64,000 bases of DNA from Terebella lapidaria (Eukaryota; Annelida; Polychaeta; Terebellida; Terebellidae). Positions within the stretch are counted from its first letter, which is position 1. Each line of letters opens with the position of its first letter. The stretch spans positions 43,106,719-43,170,718 of the forward strand of contig OX424560.1 in NCBI GenBank assembly GCA_949152475.1, given 5' to 3'. A program made the translations under genes and the position numbers. Of the stretch, positions 1 through 10,939 are shown piece by piece. Below the pieces are notes generated by a model. That model searched no databases, was not told the DNA's origin, and worked only from the letters and a program-made list of their open reading frames with translations.

Positions 1-569
1 GAGGAGCAACAATTAAGTCAGCCTTTGTTACAAATCTGGGACTGCACCTGCCTCACGCTTTTTGGCTCTTTTTTTAGGACATCCAGTACCATCATTATAC
101 ATAATATTGGTTTTATCCACGAAATTTTTTTTGCAGTGTGCTTTGATATATTATGAATATACACTGTTGAATTAATATCATGTGGTACGAATATGGCGTG
201 CAAAACGGTCGTCCCCACTGTCCTGTAATACCAGTATGGCATGCCGAAATGACTATCACCATCTGCATGAAGTCATTAGATAGTTCTCCAAAGATGCAAG
301 ACCATGATAGGGAAGTTTCCACGTTGTAGTAAGGAGTATTTATAACAGTGTTATATTTTAGGGTGTTCTGATATTGCCATGATCAAAATTTTGTGCTGTT
401 AGTAGTACATATTATTTTGATACACACATTGACTAGATGTTTTGAATGAGTCAGTCTCAAATGCCGGTCTTGTTCAGGAAATGTCATTAATGTGTAAATT
501 CTGTGTGAATGTTTTACATGTAAACAGATGTGTAAATTATTTCGTCAAGTGTTGGCCTATGGCCGATTT
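1..569. repeat. Segmental repeat, near-identical to 29,152-29,720
   Basis: The window opens inside a repeat. Bases 1-569 match 29,152-29,720 at a constant offset of 29,151 with no difference noticed, until the TTTG microsatellite near 570. The right 200 bp (about 360-569) is a 5' module that recurs in diverged form at 2,701-2,900. It ends in the short hairpin TTGGCC-TAT-GGCCGA at 552-566, followed by a TTTG run. No gene is seen here. Confidence 0.9.
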
Positions 570-600
570 TCTGTTTGTTTGTTTGTTTGTGTGCACTCTA
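552..600 (+). other. Terminal-type hairpin plus (TTTG)n, array A element
   Basis: The hairpin TTGGCC-TAT-GGCCGA (552-566) follows TTTCGTCAAGTG and is followed by repeated TTTG and then GTGTGCACTCTACAGG. The same arrangement recurs at 2,883-2,935 and 29,703-29,755. At 31,855-31,900 it recurs with a changed but still paired stem (CGACC-TAT-GGTCG). It looks like the structured left end of a non-autonomous element. Confidence 0.6.
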
Positions 601-649
601 CAGGTCACAATTTTGGTCGTATCGTCATGAAACTTCACCAGAAGGTGGA

Positions 650-2010
650 CAATCAATTTCGTACCAAGTGGTAAACTTTTAGGAGGTCAAGGTCAAAAAT
701 GGAGGTCAAGGTCATAGAAAAGGTCAAAATCGAAAAATCGCAATAACTTCGCTTCTAATTGAGATTATTTTTTCTGGGTATTTTTATATTTTTCTATGGC
801 CAATTCTGCATCATCTGATGCATGTCCGATGGTCGTACGACCAAAATTCTCGATTTTCGGTCCAGGTCGAAAATTTGGGGGTCAAGAATTTAGGTTTTTC
901 CTGTCTCACAATATTCAAAACCATATTATAGAGCCAGGTTCCAATATATAATGCTGATTTTTACTCAGGAGTTGTGCCTTATCACACAGAACAAGATCCT
1001 GAAGTTTCAGAGCTCAGGGTCGAGAATTAGAGTTAAGGTCATAGTAAAGGTCAAAATCGAAAAATCGTGATAACTCTGCTTCTAATCAAGATTATTTTTT
1101 CTGTGTATTTTTATATTTTACTATGGTCAATTCCGCATCAAATGATGCATGTCTGATGGTCGTATGACCTAAACTCTCGATTTTCGGTCCAGGTCGAAAA
1201 TTTGGGGGTCATGAACTTAGGTCTTGCTTGTCTCAATTTTCAAAACCCTATTGTAGAGCCAGGTTCCAATATATGTTGCTGATTTTCACTCAGGAGTTGT
1301 GCCATATCACGCAGAACAAGATCCTGAAGTTTCAGAGCTCAGGGTCAAGGATTAGAGTTAAGGTCATAGTAAAGGTCAAAATCGAAAAATTGAGATAACT
1401 TCGCTTCTAATCAAGATTATTTTTTCTGTGTATTTTTATATTTTTCTATGGTCAATTCCGCATCACATGATGCATGTCTGATGGTCGTATGACCTGAACT
1501 CTCGATTTTCGGTCCAGGTCGAAAATTTGGGGGTCATGAACTTAGGTCTTGCTTGTCTCAATTTTCAAAACCCTATTGTAGAGCCAGCTTCCAATATATG
1601 TTTCTGATTTTTACTCAAGAGTTGTGCCATATCACGCAGAACATGACTGTGAAGTTGTAGGGCTCAAGGTCAAGAATTACAGTTAAGGTCATAATAAAGG
1701 TCAAAATTGAAAAATCGTGATAACTCCGCTTGTAATCATGATTATTTTTTCTGATTATTTTTGTATTTTTCTATGGTCAAATCCGCATCATATGATACAT
1801 GTCCGATGGTCGTATGACCAAAACTCTGGATTTTCGGTCCAGGTCGAAAATTTGGGGGTCATGAATTTAGGTTTTTCCTGTCTCACAATATACAAAACCA
1901 CATTATAGAGCCAGGTTCAAATATATATATTGCTGGATTTTACTCAGGAGTTGTGCCTGATCACGCAGAATAAGATTGTGAAGTTGTAGAACTCAAGGTC
2001 ACGAGTTTTC
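650..2010. repeat. Tandem array A, four units of about 325 bp
   Basis: The phrase TCAAAATCGAAAAATCG recurs at about 724, 1,051, 1,377 and 1,701, giving periods of 327, 326 and 324 bp. Each unit holds several AGGTCA motifs, a GGTCGTACGACC-type palindrome (some units GGTCGTATGACC) and the phrase GAAAATTTGGGGGTCA. There is no long open reading frame. A diverged version of the same unit forms array C at 32.1-32.8 kb. Confidence 0.9.
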
Positions 2011-2121
2011 CCGATCGAATTCTGCACGCTGCCAGTTCAATGTACAGCCATGGCATAATTCAGTGTTTATCCTGAGCGAAGTCTCTCCTACACACTATAC
2101 TTTACACGTGTTGAGCTTCAA

Positions 2122-2200
2122 TGAACAGAATGGCGCAGTCAGTAGAGGCGTTAGGTTTGTGTGCGAGGGGTAAGTGGTTCAATTCTCACTGTTGACTGAT
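2122..2200 (+). repeat. tRNA-derived sequence (A-box and B-box like), not a functional tRNA
   Basis: TGGCGCAGTCAGTAGAGGCG resembles a tRNA A box and D arm. GTGGTTCAATTC resembles a B box and T arm, and a run of T follows, as in a pol III terminator. The T stem is imperfect and no clean cloverleaf forms. About 120 bp upstream is shared with the opposite-strand copies near 6.0 and 10.0 kb, so this is a domain of a dispersed repeat (SINE-like) and not an isolated tRNA gene. Confidence 0.5.
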
Positions 2201-2900
2201 TTTTTTTTCTTCTAAAATTCAATTCCAAATGACTTTTTCTGTTTCTGAGTGGTCTGGTAAGCATCCCAAACCTGCCATGCTTTATGTAATTCTATTGTTT
2301 CGAATTATAATGATCACCTTTGAAGGAAAAAAAAACTGTTCCACGAATAGCGACAAACTATTTTATCGGGCTTTCTAGTGGTATCATCAAAATCTAGTTT
2401 GTTCTTTATATTTAAAGTTACAAGCCGCTTTAAATTCAGCATTACGGCCACAACTGTGAATGATCCGTGGTATTAGCTGCTAACAAATGCATGACAAAAG
2501 GCGTGTACCAGATGATATGTCTGCTTCTTATGAATCGCCACATGTCTAAGCCTCTCTATTTGTTTTGTTTACTTGTTGTCAATGTAATTTCATATTTGTG
2601 CGGGAATATTTGCTGTTTGTTATTCGCTTATTTTTAGGCTATCGATATTTGTTTTTGGATTTTTGTAATTTTGATATATTTTAGTTTTTTTAGTAGTGGC
2701 ATCATCAAAACTTTGTGCCGTTAGCATGGTTAGAGGTAATATATTATGTTGATACATACGCAAACTAGATGTTTCAAGTGGTTCAGTTTCCAATGCTATA
2801 TGTTGTCAGGGGATGCCATAAATGTGTAAATTATGAGTAAATGTTTTGAATGTAAACAAATGTATAGATTTTTCGTCAAGTGTTGGCCTATGGCCGATTT
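2201..2900. other. Non-genic interval, ends in a diverged 5' module
   Basis: No coding sequence is seen. Bases 2,240-2,440 match 12,270-12,480 closely. Bases 2,701-2,900 are a diverged copy (very roughly three quarters identical by eye) of 360-569, again ending in the TTGGCC-TAT-GGCCGA hairpin. Confidence 0.6.
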
Positions 2901-4192
2901 TTTGTATGTTTGTTTGTTTGTGTGCGCTCTACAGGCCACAGTTCTCATTGGAAATTCATGGAATTTGATAGAAAGGTTTTAGGCTGAAACAGGAAGGTCC
3001 CAGACTCTTTGTTAAGCTCAAGGTCAAATAACAAGGTCAAGGTCATGAAAACACGTAAGTGGCCACAACTCTTGTTCTAATCGTCGTAGAGACTTCAAAT
3101 CAAGTGCACATTGTAGATATACTCGAGTTCTATCTTCCGTGACCTTGACCTTGAACTTTGACCTTGACCTTGAGAAGTTCGCCTGAGGTCGAAGTCAAGG
3201 TCAAGTACGAAGGTCAGCGCAGCATATCGAGTAGTATATCGTTGGAAAGGTCTTAAGCCCCTGATTCCAGTGATATCTCATTTTTGGCGCTGCGACGTAA
3301 ACTGACGTCACAATGACGTATTAAACGTCAATAATCCGAAATTTCAAAATGTCATAACATCGTCAATAGTGTATGGAATCCCTTGAAACTTATTATGCAT
3401 TTTGACAGCATTGACCTCTACGAACTGAAGTACAAAGGTCAAAGGTCAAGGTCAAGGTCATCGAAATCCCAGAAAAACACGTTTTCTGTAATAGCATCCG
3501 TTTGAATCATCGTGGGCTCATGAAATGTGAACCATGTCATTTAGAAGGGGTATGGCAATCAGATAAATATGTCAATTCCATGATTGACCTCGAACTTTGT
3601 CTATAATCTGACAAAACTTAATCAGAATCCTATGAGTTTTTTGGATTTTACAGATATTTTTTATGTTTTCATGGCTCCAATTTTCACACATTTACTGAAC
3701 ATTAATTTTAAAGAATTTCCTTACAGTCAGTTGCAGTGTTATTTCTAGTTTATGGTCCACTTTTCACATTTGGAATAACTTGAAAACTCGCCGAGATATC
3801 AAAGTAGAAAGAGCAGTGGGGTGAATTTGATTCTCAATCCGTTCAGATGCTAATAAGCTGTAGAAACGATTACCCCCTGTGGACATGTCCCCTTCTAAAT
3901 ATACACACTCGGTTGCGAAGTAGTACAGTATATCATATATGTATCCAAGTGCACATCTCAAACAACATTTCTTTTGTTTTTTGACTCAGAGGTGTCCAAC
4001 TGGTATGATAAAGTCTAAAACTCATGTCTAAATACAGTCTGGGTCAAGCAACAGGCCACTTTATATCAGAAATTTTGGGCATGACGAACCGGGGTTTGTG
4101 AGCACCGGGTTTGTGAGCACTGTTACAGGTTCATAGTACATGTAGTGCATTGCCTAAGGCCCAATAGCTTGTATATATGCACCGGATATTAT

Positions 4193-4223
4193 TACTTGAC
4201 GAAATCAAAGATTTTGTCAAGTA
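4193..4223 (+). other. Hairpin TACTTGACGAAATC / GATTTTGTCAAGTA
   Basis: A stem of about 14 bp with a 3-nt loop, followed by TGTTGATCGG. A second hairpin of the same design with a different stem (GCCGGAAT/ATTTCGGC) lies at 4,244-4,275 and is followed by TGTTGGTCGGTTTG and TTTG repeats. Copies are at 8,186-8,216 and 8,237-8,268. Confidence 0.7.
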
Positions 4224-4243
4224 TGTTGATCGGTTCCGTTTGT

Positions 4244-4275
4244 TACTTGCCGGAATCTAAAGATTTCGGCAAGTA
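4244..4275 (+). other. Second hairpin TACTTGCCGGAATC / GATTTCGGCAAGTA plus TTTG run
   Basis: Its stem differs from the neighbour at 4,193 and from the one at 10,888, yet stays paired (GAC/GTC becomes GCC/GGC). TGTTGGTCGG and a TTTG-rich stretch follow directly. It is the probable structured left end of the array B element. Confidence 0.65.
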
Positions 4276-4599
4276 TGTTGGTCGGTTTGTTTGTTTATGG
4301 CGTTGTCTGTTTGTCCGTTTGTTTGTGCGCGCTCTAGCGTCCACAGTTTTCGAGCTAGCATTCCGAATTTTTTTTGATAGATAGGTATCCGCTCTGGGAC
4401 GGGACCGCACGTTTTTGGAAAAAATCGGTTCACTGATGACGTCACCAAAAATTCTTGAAAACTAAAAAAATCCCTATCTCTCATCATTGGCGAATTTTAA
4501 AAAATTCACACAGCAGCCACATTTAAACCGATACTTCTGAAATTCAGCACAGGGATATATAATAGTATCCTCCATCAAACTGCGAAGTTTTACTCGGAT

Positions 4600-5870
4600 T
4601 GTTTGAACGTCAATGACGTCACGACGTGAAACGTCATTTTTCAAAATGGGGCTATATATCGGATAGTATTTGTCGTACAGAGAAGCGAATTGCACCATTG
4701 GAAAGCTCGTTGAATTCTGGTTCAGAAGGGTACTGTCCGATACTTTTCCGCCATGATAGATTTTCCGCTATGACGTCATAAACGTAAGGCCTGTCATACC
4801 AATTTTTCGACTTTTCAGCAAACTTTCAAACATCCACAGTGCACTCAATTTTAAAGTTATTAGGCTGTAATTATCAGAACCTATGTGGAATAATGATACC
4901 CAGCCATATACCAAGTTTTAACACGCTACGTGTAACGTCAATGACGTCATGACGTAAAACGTCAATTTTCGAAATGGGGCTATATATCAAAAAGTATCTG
5001 TCGTACGGAGAAGCAAATTGCACCATTGGAAAATTCGTTGAATTCTGGTTCAGAAGGGTACTATCCGATACTTTTCCGCCATGATAGATTTTCCGCTATG
5101 ACGTCATAAACGTAAGGCCTGTCATACAAATTTTTCGACTTTTCAGCAAAATTTCAAACATCCACAGTGCACTCAAATTTGAAGGTTTGGAACTGTAATT
5201 ATGAGAACCTATGTGAAATATTAATATACAGGCATATACCAAGTTTCAACGCGCTACGTTCAACGTCAATGACGTCATGACGTAAAACGTCAATTTTAAA
5301 AATGGGGCTATATATCTGAAAGTATTTATCGCACAGAGAAGCGGATTGTACCACTCGAAAGCTCGTTGAATTCTCGTTTAGGAGGGTACTGTCCGATACG
5401 TTTCCGCCCTGATAGATTTTCCGTTATGACGTCATAAACGTATGGCCTGTCATACCGATATTTCGACCTTTCAGCAAACTTTCAGACATCCACAGTGCAC
5501 TCAAATTTAAAGATATTAGGCTGTAATTATCAGAACTCATGTGGAATGATACTTCCCAGCCATATACCGAGTCTCAACACGCTAGGTGAAACGTCAATGA
5601 CGTCACGACGTGAAACGTCATTTTTCGAAATGGGGCTATATATCGGAAAGTATTTGTCGTACAGAAAAGCGAATTGCACCATTGGAAAGCTCGTTGAATT
5701 CTGCTTTAGAAGGGTACTGTCTGATACTTTTCCGCCATGATAGATTTTCCGCTATGACGTCATAAACGTAAGGCCTGTCATACCAATATTTCAACTTTTC
5801 AGCAAACTCTCAAACATCCACAGTGCACTTCAATTTAAAGGTATTAGACTGTAATTATCAGAACAATAGA
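4600..5870. repeat. Tandem array B, four units of 328 bp
   Basis: AACGTCAATGACGTC recurs at about 4,606, 4,934, 5,262 and 5,589 (periods 328, 328, 327). Each unit contains CRE-like TGACGTCA palindromes, GGGGCTATATATC and the phrase TCCGATACTTTTCCGCC. No long reading frame is seen. The array is duplicated at 8,593-9,863 and has a diverged two-unit relative at 31.3-31.75 kb. Confidence 0.92.
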
Positions 5871-5962
5871 ATAGATAAAAGGGTGACTGTGGAAAACATA
5901 TCAGAATTAATACAAAAAAAACACTCAGAAAAAGTAATTTAGTTGGAATTTAAAAAAAAAAA

Positions 5963-6036
5963 GTGGCAATAGGAATCGAACTCCTGACCCCGCGCACCAA
6001 CACCTAACGCCTTTACTGACTGAGCCAAACCGTCAC
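5963..6036 (-). repeat. tRNA-like 74-mer on the minus strand
   Basis: Read on the minus strand, a 74-nt segment begins GTGACGG and ends TTGCCAC, pairing 6 of 7 positions as an acceptor stem with two G-T wobbles. It has GGCTCAGTCAGTAAAGGC at the D arm and GAGTTCGATTCC at the T arm, followed by a T-run. The D and T stems are degenerate, so a working tRNA is doubtful. A tRNA-derived, pol III-type repeat is more likely. Sequence upstream of it matches that upstream of 2,122 and 12,167. Confidence 0.55.
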
Positions 6037-6369
6037 TTGAAAGTTGTTGAGTGTGAAGCATATAGCGTACAAGAGACAGCCCTCAGAATAAATGCAGGTA
6101 TGTCTCATGGCTGCGCATTGGTGTGGCTGCTGTGGCGGCAGCGTGAGGAATTTTTTGAGATTTTTTGTGACCTCTTCACTTGACCGATTTTCACGAAAAT
6201 TGAACCGTTTCTAGCCTTCAACCTCGGTGTATGGCTGGGTATTATTATTCCACATGAGTTTCGCGATATTAAATCAAAATCAAGCCTGAAGCAGAAAGCA
6301 CAAAGAATCTACTACTTCGTGCCTTTATGGAGATAACAAAAAAGTGTTTCATGAATATGAGTGGAATAT

Positions 6370-6500
6370 TTCAGTGTGTCTTCGGATGAACTATTTGATC
6401 GAGCTACAATTTTCATTGCAAACTGTTGTATTTTACGTTTGTTTTTGGCATCATCAAACTCTGACTGCATCATACAGGTTAAATTTCCGAAATTCCAAAA
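6370..6500 (-). pseudogene. Exon-like fragment with QSEFDDAKNKRKI peptide
   Basis: On the minus strand this reads a peptide with QSEFDDA, KRKI, QFA and EDTL. The same peptide pattern (QS-DFDDAN-KKRKI, HFA, SKDTL) is encoded on the plus strand at about 61,845-61,985 and again at 62,225-62,355, at roughly 80 percent nucleotide identity by eye. I do not recognise the protein. It may be an exon fragment captured by mobile elements. The tandem duplicate is at about 10,363-10,493. Confidence 0.4.
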
Positions 6501-8592
6501 GGCCATAACAGCGTCAATACTGTATGGAATATCTTGAAACTTGATATACCCATTGATAACATTGACCTCTACGAATTGAACTACATAGGTCAAAGGCCAA
6601 GGTCAAGGTCATCAAAATCCCATTTGGACATTTGGTATTATGGATTTGTTTTTTCTGGATTTGGTATTATAGGGAGATTTATACATATCTAATGAGGAAA
6701 ATTTTCAATTCTCAGTTTGATTCTTCTATTTGTTTTGACGTAACTAACGTTTTTATCACGGAAAAATGATGAATATTCACTCTCACATTCAGAATGGCCA
6801 GGTACATGAAGATTGTAAAAAATCTAGGTTACCCAGTAGAAGGTCAAGATCACTGGCAGCACTTCCGGCAAGTTAGTCGACTATGTCGGTTCATTTGTAT
6901 GTTTGTTTGTTTGTGTGCGCTCTACAGGCCACAGTTCTCATTGGAAATTCATGGAATTTGATAGAAAGGTTTTAGGCTGAAACAGGAAGGTCCCAGACTC
7001 TTTGTTAAGCTCAAGGTCAAATAACAAGGTCAAGGTCATGAAAACACGTAAGTGGCCACAACTCTTGTTCTAATCGTCGTAGAGACTTCAAATCAAGTGC
7101 ATATTGTAGATATACTCGAGTTCTATCTTCCGTGACCTTGACCTTGAACTTTGACCTTGACCTTGAGAAGTTCGCCTGAGGTCGAAGTCAAGGTCAAGTA
7201 CGAAGGTCAGCGCAGCATATCGAGTAGTATATCGTTGGAAAGGTCTTAAGCCCCTGATTCCAGTGATATCTCATTTTTGGCGCTGCGACGTAAACTGACG
7301 TCACAATGACGTATTAAACGTCAATAATCCGAAATTTCAAAATGTCATAACATCGTCAATAGTGTATGGAATCCCTTGAAACTTATTATGCATTTTGACA
7401 GCATTGACCTCTACGAACTGAAGTACAAAGGTCAAAGGTCAAGGTCAAGGTCATCGAAATCCCAGAAAAACACGTTTTCTGTAATAGCATCCGTTTGAAT
7501 CATCGTGGGCTCATGAAATGTGAACCATGTCATTTAGAAGGGGTATGGCAATCAGATAAATATGTCAATTCCATGATTGACCTCGAACTTTGTCTATAAT
7601 CTGACAAAACTTAATCAGAATCCTATGAGTTTTTTGGATTTTACAGATATTTTTTATGTTTTCATGGCTCCAATTTTCACACATTTACTGAACATTAATT
7701 TTAAAGAATTTCCTTACAGTCAGTTGCAGTGTTATTTCTAGTTTATGGTCCACTTTTCACATTTGGAATAACTTGAAAACTCGCCGAGATATCAAAGTAG
7801 AAAGAGCAGTGGGGTGAATTTGATTCTCAATCCGTTCAGATGCTAATAAGCTGTAGAAACGATTACCCCCTGTGGACATGTCCCCTTCTAAATATACACA
7901 CTCGGTTGCGAAGTAGTACAGTATATCATATATGTATCCAAGTGCACATCTCAAACAACATTTCTTTTGTTTTTTGACTCAGAGGTGTCCAACTGGTATG
8001 ATAAAGTCTAAAACTCATGTCTAAATACAGTCTGGGTCAAGCAACAGGCCACTTTATATCAGAAATTTTGGGCATGACGAACCGGGGTTTGTGAGCACCG
8101 GGTTTGTGAGCACTGTTACAGGTTCATAGTACATGTAGTGCATTGCCTAAGGCCCAATAGCTTGTATATATGCACCGGATATTATTACTTGACGAAATCA
8201 AAGATTTTGTCAAGTATGTTGATCGGTTCCGTTTGTTACTTGCCGGAATCTAAAGATTTCGGCAAGTATGTTGGTCGGTTTGTTTGTTTATGGCGTTGTC
8301 TGTTTGTCCGATTGTTTGTGCGCGCTCTAGCGTCCACAGTTTTCGAGCTAGCATTCCGAATTTTTTTTGATAGATAGGTATCCGCTCTGGGACGGGACCG
8401 CACGTTTTTGGAAAAAATCGGTTCACTGATGACGTCACCAAAAATTCTTGAAAACTAAAAAAATCCCTATCTCTCATCATTGGCGAATTTTAAAAAATTC
8501 ACACAGCAGCCACATTTAAACCGATACTTCTGAAATTCAGCACAGGGATATATAATAGTATCCTCCATCAAACTGCGAAGTTTTACTCGGAT

Positions 8593-9863
8593 TGTTTGAA
8601 CGTCAATGACGTCACGACGTGAAACGTCATTTTTCAAAATGGGGCTATATATCGGATAGTATTTGTCGTACAGAGAAGCGAATTGCACCATTGGAAAGCT
8701 CGTTGAATTCTGGTTCAGAAGGGTACTGTCCGATACTTTTCCGCCATGATAGATTTTCCGCTATGACGTCATAAACGTAAGGCCTGTCATACCAATTTTT
8801 CGACTTTTCAGCAAACTTTCAAACATCCACAGTGCACTCAATTTTAAAGTTATTAGGCTGTAATTATCAGAACCTATGTGGAATAATGATACCCAGCCAT
8901 ATACCAAGTTTTAACACGCTACGTGTAACGTCAATGACGTCATGACGTAAAACGTCAATTTTCGAAATGGGGCTATATATCAAAAAGTATCTGTCGTACG
9001 GAGAAGCAAATTGCACCATTGGAAAATTCGTTGAATTCTGGTTCAGAAGGGTACTATCCGATACTTTTCCGCCATGATAGATTTTCCGCTATGACGTCAT
9101 AAACGTAAGGCCTGTCATACAAATTTTTCGACTTTTCAGCAAAATTTCAAACATCCACAGTGCACTCAAATTTGAAGGTTTGGAACTGTAATTATGAGAA
9201 CCTATGTGAAATATTAATATACAGGCATATACCAAGTTTCAACGCGCTACGTTCAACGTCAATGACGTCATGACGTAAAACGTCAATTTTAAAAATGGGG
9301 CTATATATCTGAAAGTATTTATCGCACAGAGAAGCGGATTGTACCACTCGAAAGCTCGTTGAATTCTCGTTTAGGAGGGTACTGTCCGATACGTTTCCGC
9401 CCTGATAGATTTTCCGTTATGACGTCATAAACGTATGGCCTGTCATACCGATATTTCGACCTTTCAGCAAACTTTCAGACATCCACAGTGCACTCAAATT
9501 TAAAGATATTAGGCTGTAATTATCAGAACTCATGTGGAATGATACTTCCCAGCCATATACCGAGTCTCAACACGCTAGGTGAAACGTCAATGACGTCACG
9601 ACGTGAAACGTCATTTTTCGAAATGGGGCTATATATCGGAAAGTATTTGTCGTACAGAAAAGCGAATTGCACCATTGGAAAGCTCGTTGAATTCTGCTTT
9701 AGAAGGGTACTGTCTGATACTTTTCCGCCATGATAGATTTTCCGCTATGACGTCATAAACGTAAGGCCTGTCATACCAATATTTCAACTTTTCAGCAAAC
9801 TCTCAAACATCCACAGTGCACTTCAATTTAAAGGTATTAGACTGTAATTATCAGAACAATAGA
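8593..9863. repeat. Tandem array B, second copy
   Basis: Four 328-bp units, the duplicate of 4,600-5,870 carried by the 3,993-bp tandem duplication. Confidence 0.9.
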
Positions 9864-9955
9864 ATAGATAAAAGGGTGACTGTGGAAAACATATCAGAAT
9901 TAATACAAAAAAAACACTCAGAAAAAGTAATTTAGTTGGAATTTAAAAAAAAAAA

Positions 9956-10029
9956 GTGGCAATAGGAATCGAACTCCTGACCCCGCGCACCAACACCTAA
10001 CGCCTTTACTGACTGAGCCAAACCGTCAC
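9956..10029 (-). repeat. tRNA-like 74-mer, duplicate
   Basis: Duplicate of the minus-strand tRNA-like sequence at 5,963-6,036, with the same box-like motifs and flanking T-run. Confidence 0.55.
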
Positions 10030-10362
10030 TTGAAAGTTGTTGAGTGTGAAGCATATAGCGTACAAGAGACAGCCCTCAGAATAAATGCAGGTATGTCTCA
10101 TGGCTGCGCATTGGTGTGGCTGCTGTGGCGGCAGCGTGAGGAATTTTTTGAGATTTTTTGTGACCTCTTCACTTGACCGATTTTCACGAAAATTGAACCG
10201 TTTCTAGCCTTCAACCTCGGTGTATGGCTGGGTATTATTATTCCACATGAGTTTCGCGATATTAAATCAAAATCAAGCCTGAAGCAGAAAGCACAAAGAA
10301 TCTACTACTTCGTGCCTTTATGGAGATAACAAAAAAGTGTTTCATGAATATGAGTGGAATAT

Positions 10363-10493
10363 TTCAGTGTGTCTTCGGATGAACTATTTGATCGAGCTAC
10401 AATTTTCATTGCAAACTGTTGTATTTTACGTTTGTTTTTGGCATCATCAAACTCTGACTGCATCATACAGGTTAAATTTCCGAAATTCCAAAA
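10363..10493 (-). pseudogene. Exon-like fragment, tandem duplicate
   Basis: Duplicate of the fragment at 6,370-6,500, carried by the 3,993-bp tandem duplication. Confidence 0.4.
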
Positions 10494-10887
10494 GGCCATA
10501 ACAGCGTCAATACTGTATGGAATATCTTGAAACTTGATATACCCATTGATAACATTGACCTCTACGAATTGAACTACATAGGTCAAAGGCCAAGGTCAAG
10601 GTCATCAAAATCCCATTTGGACATTTGGTATTATGGATTTGTTTTTTCTGGATTTGGTATTATAGGGAGATTTATACATATCTAATGAGGAAAATTTTCA
10701 ATTCTCAGTTTGATTCTTCTATTTGTTTTGACGTAACTAACGTTTTTATCACGGAAAAATGATGAATATTCACTCTCACATTCAGAATGGCCAGGTACAT
10801 GAAGATTGTAAAAAATCTAGGTTACCCAGTAGAAGGTCAAGATCACTGGCAGCACTTCCGGCAAGTTAGTCGACTATGTCGGTTCAT

Positions 10888-10916
10888 TACTTGACGAAAT
10901 TAAATTTCGTCAAGTA
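10888..10916 (+). other. Hairpin TACTTGACGAAAT / ATTTCGTCAAGTA with TTTG/TCTG run
   Basis: A 13-bp perfect stem, then TGTTGGTCAG and a mixed TCTG/TTTG microsatellite leading into the second copy of array A. It has the same position and design as the hairpins at 4,193 and 4,244. Confidence 0.7.
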
Positions 10917-10939
10917 TGTTGGTCAGTTGAGTTTGTCTG

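Larger units (their letters stand above)
2901..6893. repeat. 3,993-bp tandem duplication, unit 1
   Basis: This unit is repeated directly by 6,894-10,886 at an offset of 3,993 bases. Only a couple of substitutions were noticed (for example C/T near 3,110 and 7,103, T/A near 4,317 and 8,310). It contains AGGTCA-rich sequence, two hairpins (4,193 and 4,244), array B, a minus-strand tRNA-like sequence and an exon-like fragment. The first 1.19 kb also occurs at 29,720-30,912. No gene of ordinary type is seen. Confidence 0.93.
6894..10886. repeat. 3,993-bp tandem duplication, unit 2
   Basis: Direct repeat of 2,901-6,893, ending at TCGGTTCA exactly where the first unit ends. Beyond 10,886 the sequence switches to a TACTTGACG hairpin. 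Near-identity implies either a very recent duplication or an assembly error joining two haplotypes. Confidence 0.93.

Noticed and set aside
2122-2200. Functional tRNA gene
   Set aside because: The T and D stems do not pair properly, no anticodon arm is evident, and it sits in a dispersed repeat.
3764-3961. 65-residue minus-strand frame, also at 7,757 and 30,584
   Set aside because: Identity between copies is explained by recent DNA duplication. There is no domain or codon evidence.
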